This document shows, in pieces, positions 1 to 9,609 of a stretch of 64,000 nt of DNA. The position numbers and the translations under genes are program-made. Positions within the stretch are counted from its first letter, which is position 1, and every line of letters starts with the position of its first letter. This DNA comes from Nicotiana tabacum (lineage: Eukaryota; Streptophyta; Magnoliopsida; Solanales; Solanaceae), in NCBI RefSeq assembly GCF_000715075.1, contig NC_134085.1, forward strand, positions 152,920,178 through 152,984,177. Direction: 5' to 3'. The notes below the pieces were generated by a model. That model was given only the letters and a program-made list of their open reading frames with translations, did no database searches and was not told where the DNA came from.

Positions 1-19
1 ATACACGCCTCACGTAGGT

Positions 20-660
20 TTGCTTTATGGCCACCAGAAAAACCCTTTGAGACCCCTAACACCTCTCTCGCCGCCTCTCTAATACAATTTGCTGTCATTG
101 ACCACATACAGCTCGCGTCCCCGCTACTCCTCCCGGCCCCCAGAGCCAGCAAATTCTCCCCCAACTCCTGGGCCTTGTCCTTGGTCAATGCACGCCACCT
201 GACCCTAGGAATACCAGACATAGCCCTCCTCTTCCTCGTCCGCCTGATCTCTAAGTTCATTATCAAAAGCATATGCTGGGTCATAAGGTTCTCACTCGGA
301 ATGACCTTTCAATCCGTGCATAGACCTCTATCACATTTCCGGAGAAGCAGATAGTCAATCTGGGTCTTGGCCACCGTACTCCGAAAAGTTATCAGGTGCT
401 CCGCCTTCTTCGGGAAACACGAGTTAGCAATCACTAGCTCAAAAGCTTTAGCGTACTCCAACAGCGAAGTACCTCCTCCGTTTCTATCTCCAAAACCGAA
501 GCCACCATGCACACCGGCATATCCCCTAGGCGACCTCCCTATGTGGCCGTTAAAATCACCCCCTATAATAAGCTTCTCGGTGGACGGTATACCCTGCACC
601 AACCCATCCAAATCCTCCCAGAATTGTCTTTTAACCTCCTCGTCCAATCTGGTGGTGGAA
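20..660 (-). pseudogene. LINE endonuclease (EEP) fragment
   Basis: The minus-strand reading gives the C-terminal half of an apurinic-type endonuclease/exonuclease/phosphatase domain. The motif GGDFNGHIG is the conserved GDFN, and IDYLLLR is the RTE-type match to the conserved D-Y region near the end of the domain. The linker toward the RT follows (LTKDKAQELGENL, then GVSKGFSGGHK near position 30). The N-terminal half of the domain is absent, as expected for a 5'-truncated LINE copy. This domain nicks target DNA during target-primed reverse transcription. No usable start codon belongs to it. Confidence 0.8.
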
Positions 661-2520
661 TGAAGAGGTGCATGGAAAAGTGAAAGCAAAGAAAGCAGCA
701 TATTTGAAGCTAGTAGAGAGTATAGACGAGGGGCAGAAGAGTGCCAACAGGGAGGGGTACAAAAAGGCTAGGAGAGAGGCGAAGTTGGCGGTTACAGCAG
801 CTAAGGTCGCGGCGTTTAGTCGTTTATACGAAGAAATTGGGGTTAAAGGCGGGGACAAGAAATTGTACAGGCTAGCTAAGGTGAGGGAGCGGAAGGCCTG
901 AGATCTGGACCAAGTGAGATGCATAAAAGACGAGGAGGGAAGAGTTTTATTGGACGGGGCACAGATCAGGCGGAGATGGCAGGCATACTTCCATAAACTC
1001 TTGAACGAGGAGGGAGATAGGGGCATCACATTGGGGGAGTTGGAGTACTCGGAGCGGCAACGAGATTTTGGGTACTGTAGGCGCATACGAGTGGGGGAGG
1101 TGGAAGAGGTTATGCGCAGGATGAGTAGGGGCAGATCGACTGGGCCGGACGAGATCCCGATGAAATTCTGAAAGAGTGTGGGCAAGGAGGGCTTGGAATG
1201 GCGTGCTAGGTTGTTTAACGTCATTACAAAGAAGATGCCCGAAGAGTGGAAGCGGAATACGATGATCCCGTTGTACAAGAACAAGGGGGATGTCCAAAAC
1301 TGCAATAACTATAGGGGTATCAAGTTGTCAAGCCATACGATAAAAGTGTGGGAGAGGGTGATTGAAGGGAGATTGAGGAGGTGTGTGTCCATTTCTGAGA
1401 ACCAGTTCGGTTTCATGACGGGATGGTCGACTACTGAGGCCACACACATTGTGAGGAGATTGGTAGAGCGGGATAGGGCAGTGAAGAAGGATTAGCATAT
1501 GGTGTTCATTGACATGGAGAAAGCCTATGACAAAGTACCGAGAGAATTTCTATGGAGATGTTTGGAGGCTGGAGGTGTGCCTGTAGCATATATTAGAGTG
1601 ATTCAGGACATGTATGATGGGGCTAAGACACGGGTGAGGACAGCAAGAGGAGACTGACAACTTTTCGGTTGAGATGGGGTTGAATCAGGGATCAGCACTC
1701 AGCCCGTTTTTGTTTTCCCTAGCGATGGATTCTTTGACGCGTCACATCCAAGGGGAGGTGCCTTGGTGCTTGTTATTTGCGGATGACATAGTCCTGATTG
1801 ATGAGAGGCGAGGTGGCGTTAACGAAAGGCTGGAGGTCTGGAGACATACTCTAGAGTCTAAGGGTTTCAAGTTGAGCAGGACCAAGACAGAATACTTGGA
1901 GTGCAAGTTCAGTGGTGTTACCCAGGAGGCGGACGGGGATGTGAGACTCGATACGCAAGTCATTCCCAAGAGAGAGAGTTTCAAATATCTGGGATCTATA
2001 ATTCAGATGAATGGGGAGATAGATGAGGATGTTACTCACCGTATCGGAGCAGGATGGACAAAGTGGAGGCTCGCTCTCGGTGTCTTGTGTGATAAGAATG
2101 TGCCGTTGAAACTTAAGGGTAAGTTCTACAAGGTAGTGGTCAGACCGACTATGTTGTATAGGGCAGAGTGTTGGTCAGTCAAAAAGTCACATGTCCAGCA
2201 TATGAAAGTAGCGGAAATGAGGATATTGAGATGGATATATGGGCATACTAAATTGGATAGAATTAGGAATGAAGTTATTCGGGACAAGGTGGGAGTGGCC
2301 TCTGTGGAGGCAAAGATGCGTGAGGCAAGGTTGAGATGATTTGGGCATGTTAAGAGGAGAAGCACAGATGCCCCAGTCAGGAGATGTGAGAGGTTGGCCT
2401 TGGGAGGTGAGATGAGGGGTAAAGGTAGACCTAAGAAGTCTTGGGGTGAAGTGATCAGGCAGGACATGGCGCAACTTGAGCTGACCGAAGACTGACCTGA
2501 TGATCCTAGATAGAAGGGTG
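651..2520 (+). pseudogene. LINE reverse transcriptase, degenerate
   Basis: Plus-strand RT of the RTE clade, read across several frames. The linker begins [10 protein letters not shown] at about 652. RT blocks include AYDKVPRE (about 1524-1547), the [14 protein letters not shown] block (1674) and the catalytic FADD (about 1776-1787), followed by the thumb region to about 2500. In-frame stops interrupt it at 899-901, 1169-1171, 1493-1495 and 2337-2339, and there is a frameshift near 1650. The copy cannot encode a functional enzyme. The plus-strand part alone would be an ordinary 5'-truncated LINE. Confidence 0.85.
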
Positions 2521-2959
2521 TGGAGGTGGAAGATTAGGGTGGAAGGTTAGTAGGTAGTCGGGCGTTTCCCTTTGTCTTCCCTAGTTCGATAGTATTAGTG
2601 CTAGTATGATACCCTTTTTTCCTTAGTTTGCTATAGCCACGTGTCCTGTTCTGTTACTACTTACCTTCGGTAATTCCGTAGTTTGCTAGCAGGACTTCGT
2701 CATATTCTCGTGTGTTGCCTAGGACTTATCTGTCTAAATATACTATCTTGATATTACTTGTTATCGGTACTATCTTGCTATTCTTTGTTGTTATCTCCGA
2801 TTTAGTTTTCTAACTATTTGTCTTGTTATCACTTGCTATCAGGGCTTCCTTCACCTTCTTTAGCCGAGGGTCATTCGGAAACAGTCTCCCTACCCGTAGG
2901 GGTAAGGCTACGTACATCCTACCCTCCCAGACCCCACTTGGTGGGATTATACTGGGTAG
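2521..2959 (+). other. LINE 3' UTR
   Basis: Non-coding 3' region of the RTE LINE between the last recognisable coding block and the TTG tail. Its final ~60 bases (CCACTTGGTGGGATTATACTGGGT) lead into the TTG repeat. From memory, this resembles the 3' end shared by Solanaceae RTE LINEs and the tobacco TS SINE family, which is thought to be mobilised by the LINE machinery. Confidence 0.6.
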
Positions 2960-2974
2960 TTGTTGTTGTTGTTG
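2960..2974 (+). repeat. (TTG)5 LINE tail
   Basis: Five TTG units form the 3' terminus of the RTE LINE. RTE-clade elements end in a short tandem repeat instead of poly(A), which fixes the orientation and 3' end of the insertion. Confidence 0.75.
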
Positions 2975-2975
2975 T

Positions 2976-3010
2976 CATATCTGACCCACCAGCCCGTTTG
3001 CCACCCCTAT
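2976..3010. mobile_element. hAT-type MITE end fragment
   Basis: This 35-bp stretch, ending GTTTGCCACCCCTA, closely matches the right end of the complete MITE at 11596-11990, with only a few differences. It is therefore the 3' end of a second copy of that family. The other end would lie left of the LINE, outside the window, so the LINE seems to have inserted into this MITE. Confidence 0.65.
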
Positions 3011-3686
3011 AATTGTAATCACTCAATGGAAGAATATTCTCATTCAAAGGAAGTCCATTGTTTCTAATTGTATCTTTGGCAACTTCCAACAAACTAAACC
3101 TAATAGACCAATACAAATTAAAAAAATCAAACCATATAGTATACCTTAAGTTATAAACAGTCCATACAACATGGATTTCTTTTTGATGAAACATTCATTT
3201 ATCATCAAGGATGTCTTGTACCGTTTATATATAACTTTGGAGGTTACAAGGTAACATCAACTATAGTAAAAACTTCAGTTCTTTACTTTATGACGGGACT
3301 ATTAAAAGAGTTAATGGTATTACAAGATTGACTACCCATGTTCTGCCCTAGCAAAATTGAGCAACCGGTTCCTAACAAGATTTAACAAGGAGTTCCTACT
3401 GCAAAATTCTCTTTAGATGGAAAGAAATAAATAACTTATTATTCTAGGATTTCGCAATTGCATAGAAGTTAATATCTTACTGTGTCATCACCCGAATGCT
3501 CTGCAGATGTCAGGAAAATTACTAAAGCCAGCATGGTAGCATACAACCCACTTAGTAATCACTAGGAGAGCTCCAATTCTTTTCAAAACCATCATAAGAT
3601 ATCGTCTTTTAACTAACTCAGTACACGAGCAATAGCAAGAAATTAACATAAAGTGGCAAATGAACTAAATGAGATATTAATCTTAC
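3011..3686. other. Intron-like sequence, no exon seen
   Basis: AT-rich sequence downstream of the last visible GT47 exon. I looked for the continuation of the exostosin domain (a GGKIR-like exon) on the minus strand and did not find it. This stretch is probably intronic, with the remaining exons beyond the left window edge. Confidence 0.5.
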
Positions 3687-6120
3687 AGCATTTCTTTTAA
3701 GTCTCCCCCGGAAAAATAGCAGTGTAGTTCTCTTTGATGCAGATAAACATTTTGCTTCACATAGATCAACGTTGGCAACATAAGGAAGTATCAGGTCTTT
3801 CTCGAGATAAACTTGCCCAGGCTTGTACCTGAAGTTCAAAGTAGCCACCATAGTTGATGTTAGAGCTGGCAAGTGGCAATAATATTCAATTGTTGTAGAA
3901 ATTAGCAGTGAAGATATTAACCAGTTCCCTGTTGAGTCCATATCTGGGAGCAACCAAATAGCTTTCTTCATAAACTTGCGGACAGACTTGAAAGACCAAG
4001 GATGATGAACTGGAAGTATGTGATCTCTTCCCTCAGATCTATTCCAAGCTGGTTGATCCATAACCCATTTCAAAGCTTCCTACATTAAGAAAAGTAATAA
4101 AAATATTGACTTGTGACAAAGAGAAGGCTACACAAAGTCTAGCATAACAAAGTCTTTAATCATGGCTCAGAATTCCAAGTTCTATTAAACAATAAATAGA
4201 TACCAAAAAGTATCAAATTTAAGATATCTATTCAGGTGTTTAACCATAAGGATGTGCAAACTAGAAAACTGGCCAGTTAATCTTTTGAATTTGACTCATC
4301 ATATTGACTTATGACAAAGAGAAGGCTACACAAAGTCTAGCATAACAAAGTCTTTAAACCTGGCTCAGAATTCCAAGATCTATTAAATAGATACCAAAAA
4401 GTATCAAAATTTAAGACATCTGTCAGGTGTTTAACCATAAGGATGTGCAAACTAGAAAACTGGCCAGTTAATCTTTTGAATTTGACTCATGATAGGCTAT
4501 ATCAAAAAAGTAAAGGCTCTAAGCTCTGCTTCTTCGACTAATTGTTCGCATCGGATCTCAGGTTCTCTATTGTACTCCCTAAAAGGGGTTCTTTTCACCT
4601 TATTTGTGTAGGTAGAAGTTCCAAGTATGGTAAATTGAAAAGGGGAAAGGGACAAACTTTTAAGAATGCAAATAAATACTAGTTTCCCCACTCAGAATTA
4701 ACCAATAGTGGAATAATTTTACAAGTGCTTTCCAACAGGAGGGTTTTCTTTCCTTTTTCCCCCAATTCCGCAAAGGCGCAAACAGAGCAGCATGTCTGCT
4801 ACTAAAATTTGTACCTTGTTGAGATGATAATGCTAATGTGCTTCATACAAGATAAAGAGTCCTAAGGTAATACAGAAGAAGGCAGCATCCGTGCAAGCAG
4901 CTTCAAAGGTATGTTAGAACCTCGGGGATAATAATGAATGTCGCCGTTTGTTACCAAAGAAATTGCTTCTTTACTCATTTCACAATATTATTGGATGCAA
5001 GTCCATTAGCAAACACGCTGTAAATGCCAAAACTAGGTTAAAGAGCTGAGAACCCCAATGCAGTAGAAGAATTAGTGTGCCTAAGAAACAAGAGGGAAGA
5101 AGAAATATAGCTATGATTGCTATTAGAAAAGTGGGCCATAATGTTCCCAAAACACTTTCAAGATTGTGCTTCAGCCAAAACAAAAAAGTTTCAAACCACA
5201 TGTAGTTTGAAGTAATAGTAATGGAGAGAATGATATCACAAGAAGCAAATTTCAGTGAGAAAATAATTAATTAAAAAACAAGTTGCTAAGCAAGAGAATG
5301 TCTTAGGGTTCGAACAGAGCTAGTAAAGAAACAATAAGAAATGAGGAAAAAATGATGTAGACGAAATGCACTCACACCCTATAAAGAGCCTTGCATTGCT
5401 GCTTCTCCATCAAGAAGAAGCTAATGGTAGTGAAAAACGGAATGTAGAACAGATCAGCTTCCTCCTGCTTATGCACTCTAATTACATTCCTCAATAGCCT
5501 CTCTGATTCTGGTGCTATTAAGTCCGCCCATAACCAGTAATCAATTGAATGCTACACAAAAAAAAAAATCTCTCCATAATGAGCTAAACAAATGTAATTA
5601 GACGAATAAATGATACTTAAAAAGAACACTGCAAAATTACCTGTTCAATCAAGCGGTGAACAGGACTACCATTAGAGGTGAGATTCGAAGTCTCTCTATA
5701 CGTGTTATGAAACAACCAGAGCAAATCATAAGTGAATTTCGATGGCATTTGGTATACATAAACTTTGAGAGGCGAAAAAGCAGGGTAAAACGGCTCATCA
5801 TAAAGCCTTTGATTCTCATTTTTCCAAACGGAATCGTCCAGGTTCTTAGCATCCTCAACTGACGTTGTTCCTGAAACTGTATCGTCACCGGCCGTCGGGG
5901 ATCGCGGAGATTTGGTTAGGAATTTCTCGAGTGAAGCTACAAAGGAGTAATCGATCTCGGAGTTAGGGTTTCGGGAGGAATAGTGGGACGGGGAAGAAGT
6001 GGAGAAGCTGGAGAAGATGTAGAAGAGAAGGGTGAGAGCGAGAAATGAGAGGAGGAAAAGTAGTGCCGGAGATCTGGGTTTGAAGGTTCCAGAAGCAGCA
6101 CTGTAATGTCTTCCGGCCAT
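3687..6120 (-). CDS. GT47 exostosin-family glycosyltransferase (5' four exons)
   Basis: Four exons with GT-AG borders: 6120-5641, 5551-5378, 4079-3922 and 3828-3687 (318 residues so far). The protein starts MAGRHYSAAS. A hydrophobic segment at about residues 17-39 is a type II signal anchor, followed by a Ser-rich stem. The exostosin domain starts near residue 118 (KVYVYQMPSKFTYDLLW) and continues through DYWLWADLI, EADLFYIPFF, GRDHILPVHHPWSF and LLFFRGRLKRNA. Plant GT47 proteins of this type are Golgi enzymes that add sugars to cell-wall polymers. The nearest relatives I recall are the ARAD1-like proteins; the donor sugar and acceptor cannot be read from sequence. The nucleotide-binding C-terminal half is missing from the window: exon 4 ends at a clean donor (GTAAGA), so exons to the left are expected. 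The coding sequence seen has no stops. A MULE begins about 160 bp upstream of the ATG. Confidence 0.88.
4103..4490. repeat. ~195-bp tandem duplication in GT47 intron
   Basis: Two head-to-tail copies (4103-4300 and 4301-4490) share almost the whole sequence, from ATATTGACTT to TTTGACTCAT. They differ by a few substitutions and short indels. They lie in the intron between GT47 exons 2 and 3. No coding content is seen. Confidence 0.85.
4491..5377. other. Remainder of GT47 intron 2
   Basis: AT-rich intronic sequence between the tandem duplication and exon 2 (exon 2 ends at 5378). I recognise no exon, RNA gene or transposon end here. Confidence 0.5.
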
Positions 6121-6672
6121 TTAGATAATTGAATCGCTGCTCAACACCACAATGACAATCGTTCAATCGCTGATTCACACACCTTAGCTCGGAGTATATG
6201 TTAGAAAAATAGGAAATAGCAGACTGATTACAGAAAAATCTGCTCGTGTAAATTGCCAAACCCCTCTCGCTCCTCTTTTTCTGAGCTTTTGACCTTTTTA
6301 TTTCACCTCAACTTTCACTGCATCCTTACGATATCCCACTTAACTGAAACATAACTTTAAGTTTTTCAAACTTAACCGATAACATCCTTCCGTTAACTTT
6401 TCCATCACTTTCTAACCGAGCTTTCTTTTTCTCATGTGCATTGCTTCTTCTTCATTTCCCCCTACCTCCAGATAATTTCCAGCAAGCTCTTTAAAAATAG
6501 AAATAATTGACTAGTTAGTCGTCCGACATCTAACCAGCAACACACCTTCTCCAAAAATTTCTCCCTTTTATGTTCAAAACCTCACAGATTCAACCCATAT
6601 CACTAGATTCTTCGTATGCAAGGCTAGTCCATGTGATAGAGAGTAAGTTTTTTTTTTTTTTTTTGCCTTTTT

Positions 6673-6700
6673 GGGAGGAGGGGGAGCGGAGGGGGGAGGG
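6673..6700. other. G-rich tract, G-quadruplex-capable
   Basis: Four runs of three or more G separated by loops of one to six bases (GGG, GGGGG, GGGGGG, GGG), preceded by a run of about 18 T. The pattern fits the usual G-quadruplex consensus. It sits inside the MULE upstream of the GT47 gene. No function is claimed. Confidence 0.6.
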
Positions 6701-6852
6701 AAGAAGAATCACCAGGAGTGAATGAAGAAGAACAACAAGAACCTGCAGGAAAGATAATATGAGATTTGATCTCTAGTTCCAATACTCTAGGAGGTCCTTT
6801 GGTACAAGGTATAAGAAGGTATAGTGCTGATATAAAAATTAAATATCACCTT

Positions 6853-7454
6853 TGTTTACCTCGAAAATACGAGTAATAATTAAATTTGATTAGTGGTTTT
6901 AAAGACATGTGATTTGGTCCAATACCAATTAATAATCAAGAAATATGAAGTAGAAATGAACGACAGAATTGAATCAAACCAATGTTACTTAGCAGCAGTG
7001 ACCTCGAGGTGGCTCAGGGCAGTAAGAACAATTAAATAATAAAAATAAAGTAAGAATAATGGAGTTAAAGGACAATGTTGGTAGAAAGTATATTCTTTTC
7101 ACAGCGATGATAAGATGATCTTATAAATGATTGGGGTCCCCTTTATATAATAGAGGAGCCCTAAATAAGGAATATTCTTGGTACAACTGTCTAACCGCTT
7201 AGTACGGAGTCATACAATCATATTTTGTGATTTGCGCCATGACTTTGGGGACGTGGCAGAAATCTAACTTGTTCTGGTACAAATCCATAAAGTACTATTT
7301 CGAGGTCGAGAACACCTGACATCGGGTATGCATCATGCTTCGCCTTCGAACTCGGGTCTGGTCCCTCAAGCTCGAACTTGGTCTTACCCGGACTCGGACT
7401 TTGGACGACCTCTCAATTATCTAGATCGAAGGCATTCGATCTCAACCGTATACA
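6853..7454 (-). mobile_element. Solo LTR inside the MULE
   Basis: A 602-bp block bounded by TGT...ACA and flanked on both sides by ACCTT (6848-6852 and 7455-7459), a 5-bp target-site duplication. There is no internal region, so it is a solo LTR left by recombination. The minus strand carries a TATA-like TTATATAAAGG near 7141-7150, which suggests the LTR lies in minus orientation. The element family was not recognised. Confidence 0.75.
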
Positions 7455-7463
7455 ACCTTAATA

Positions 7464-7707
7464 CTTCGTTTGGTTAGCAAATCAGGCATAAGTTATTCCA
7501 GGATTAAAATTAACACCGGGATAACTTATACCTTATAGAAGGTGGGGTAATTAACACCGGTATAACTTATACATTCTTCTTACAAATTATGCAATTGTCA
7601 TATTTAATACAACATACCAAACAATGGATAAAAGACATTCCCAGCATAACTTATACCAATATAACTTATCACGACATAAGCCGTATTCAAACCAAACGAC
7701 CCCTAAG
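7464..7707. mobile_element. MITE, imperfect TIRs
   Basis: A ~244-bp AT-rich, partly self-complementary unit with ends CTTCGTTTGGTTAGC and, inverted, GTCGTTTGGTTTGAA. Internal copies of ATAACTTATACC recur in both orientations. TTAATA occurs on each side and could be a target-site duplication. The superfamily is not assigned. Confidence 0.55.
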
Positions 7708-8144
7708 TTAATATCTTTTCTGTTGTTTTATTAATGGGTTAGTTTCTTCAAAAAGAATATAAATCTCTTAGTGGAGTAAATTAGTTTTGGGTGACTATAA
7801 AATGTAAAGCATTTCACGAACAATTAATTTGGCAGCCTGCTGATGAAAATAAGAGTCGTTCTCTATAACCAGCCCAACTCTTTACAAATAATATCTGTGA
7901 CGCATTTGTGATGCAAGAGTGCTTCAGATACAGAATTTCAAAAAAGTTTTCTACGGTGGAAAACATGAAGTGCACATGAGAAAAAGAAAGCTCCGTTATA
8001 AAGTGATGGAAAAGATAACGGAAGGTTCTTGGTTAAATTAGGAAAACCTAAGGGATGTTTTTAGTTAAGTGGGTTATTATAAGGATGTAGTGAAAGGTGA
8101 GGTGAAACAACAGGGATGAAAAAGGTCAAAAACTCTCTTTTTCT

Positions 8145-9560
8145 TTTGTAATTTCGGTTTACTTGATTAGTGGTCTCTCGTCACTTTTTTTTTTTCTTCT
8201 TAAACATTGAAAAAGACTAATCGATTTCAGTAAGCTACATATGTTTCATAATTGTCTTGTTTGGCTTTCTAACGTATATTTACCATTTTCAATAATAGTC
8301 TTACAATGTTATATATATGTTTAGTGGCGGAGGCACATATTTATTAAGGTGATTCAAAATATTAAAAAATAAACACATAAATAAGCTAAGTAAATTTAAC
8401 ATATGGAATAGTATATATATGGGGAAAAATTACCTAATTACACAGTATAAGAGTGTCAATTGACACCCCATGAACAAAGGTGGTTGTGCCACTGTACATC
8501 TCCTCCACTTTGATAAGCTTAATAGCAAATAGGTAGTCTATTTTTTACTTTTAATTCTTTATATCTTATTTCTTATTTGTTAATTTTAGCCTTTTTTGGA
8601 TGTTATATAATTCTTCTCGATAAAATTTTATCCGCACCGATTGCTATCACCATCTAATAGATACATAACATGCGTTTGTAAATAAATTGATCTCACTTAA
8701 TCATGATTAATTAATACATATTTTCACCTATTCAACTAAATACAAAAAAAAAAAAAAAAAAAAAAAAAACTTGCTCTACCTCCTCCTCTTTCAATTCACT
8801 ACGACATCAACACTAGTATTTGTGACAGGTAAGTTGAAGAAAGTTCATTTCTTAATTGAATGTACAAATTGAAAATAAAGTGTACTAGTTTTCTTGAGAT
8901 GGCAGGAACAAAAAAAAAAAAAAAAAAAAACGGATGGTGGGACAGGATAACGGATCGTCATATGAAGATTGAATTGTGTGAAAAGACTATTTAACCGCAT
9001 GTTGTACAAACCTGAGTGACTTGAGATATTGAATCTAACACTACTTAGCAAATTTGTATTGGACCAACTAGGGATTGACATCGATTGATTAATTGAACAT
9101 TACTAAGGATATGTTTATGTTAATTTTATGTCCTTAATAGGTGTTGATACTATCTAATATGTTGCCCCAAATCACGGAAGAGTGTCCCTATATTTGAAGT
9201 CTTATGGCAAAGATATATTTAAACATTTTCTCATAGTACAAGGATATATTTGGACATTTTCCACATTCTCCAATATATATCTTAATTCTCAAAGGGAAGT
9301 TCTAGAACAACTGAAATGGAGTCACTACTGACATGTCTCAAAGCACTGACACGAGATCAAGAACAAATATCATCCAATATCCATGAAAAACAAGCAGGGT
9401 ATATCTTTTTCAAGCAGTTAAATCCCAAAGTTCAGACATTAAAACTATAAGTAATTCAGGTATATGTGGAGACCAAATCAACAAAGTTCTACATCCATTT
9501 ATGAAGGTTCAATCATAAGCACAAGAGTTGGTAGAAATTGAACAAGCCTGATATTAACAT
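8145..9560. other. Intergenic region with two long poly(A) runs
   Basis: No gene recognised. It contains an A run of 26 (8744-8769) and one of 21 (8910-8930), on an AT-rich background. The distal part should include the 3' UTR of the TOL1-like gene that ends at 9610. Confidence 0.5.
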
Positions 9561-9609
9561 CACCAAAGCCTGTGGATTCCAGTATTAAGTCAAGTGCACG
9601 GGAAGGAAT

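Larger units (their letters stand above)
20..2975 (+). mobile_element. RTE-type LINE with inverted 5' part
   Basis: A non-LTR retrotransposon fragment in two pieces of opposite polarity. The endonuclease part reads on the minus strand from about 660 down to about 20. The reverse transcriptase part reads on the plus strand from about 651 and ends in five TTG units at 2960-2974. The two pieces are neighbours in the normal protein order: the inverted piece ends near an SGGHK motif, and the forward piece starts at WWNEEV, which normally follows a few residues later. They meet over a shared GGTGGTGG. This is the pattern of twin priming. Coding capacity is destroyed by stops and frameshifts. The left border (about 20) is uncertain and may lie outside the window. 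Confidence 0.8.
6283..8135. mobile_element. Non-autonomous MULE with long TIRs
   Basis: A 1.85-kb element with imperfect terminal inverted repeats of about 160 bp (6283-~6443 and ~7971-8135; both ends read GAG[C/T]TTTTGACCTTTTT inward). It is flanked by a perfect 9-bp direct repeat, TCTTTTTCT, at 6274-6282 and 8136-8144. Long TIRs plus a 9-bp target-site duplication are diagnostic of Mutator-like elements. No transposase is present inside. The interior instead holds a solo LTR (6853-7454), a MITE (about 7464-7707) and a G-rich tract. Its left end is 163 bp upstream of the GT47 ATG, inside the presumed promoter. Confidence 0.9.

Noticed and set aside
8744..8930. Poly(A) runs as retroposon tails
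   Set aside because: No target-site duplication or tRNA-like or LINE-like body could be linked to either run.
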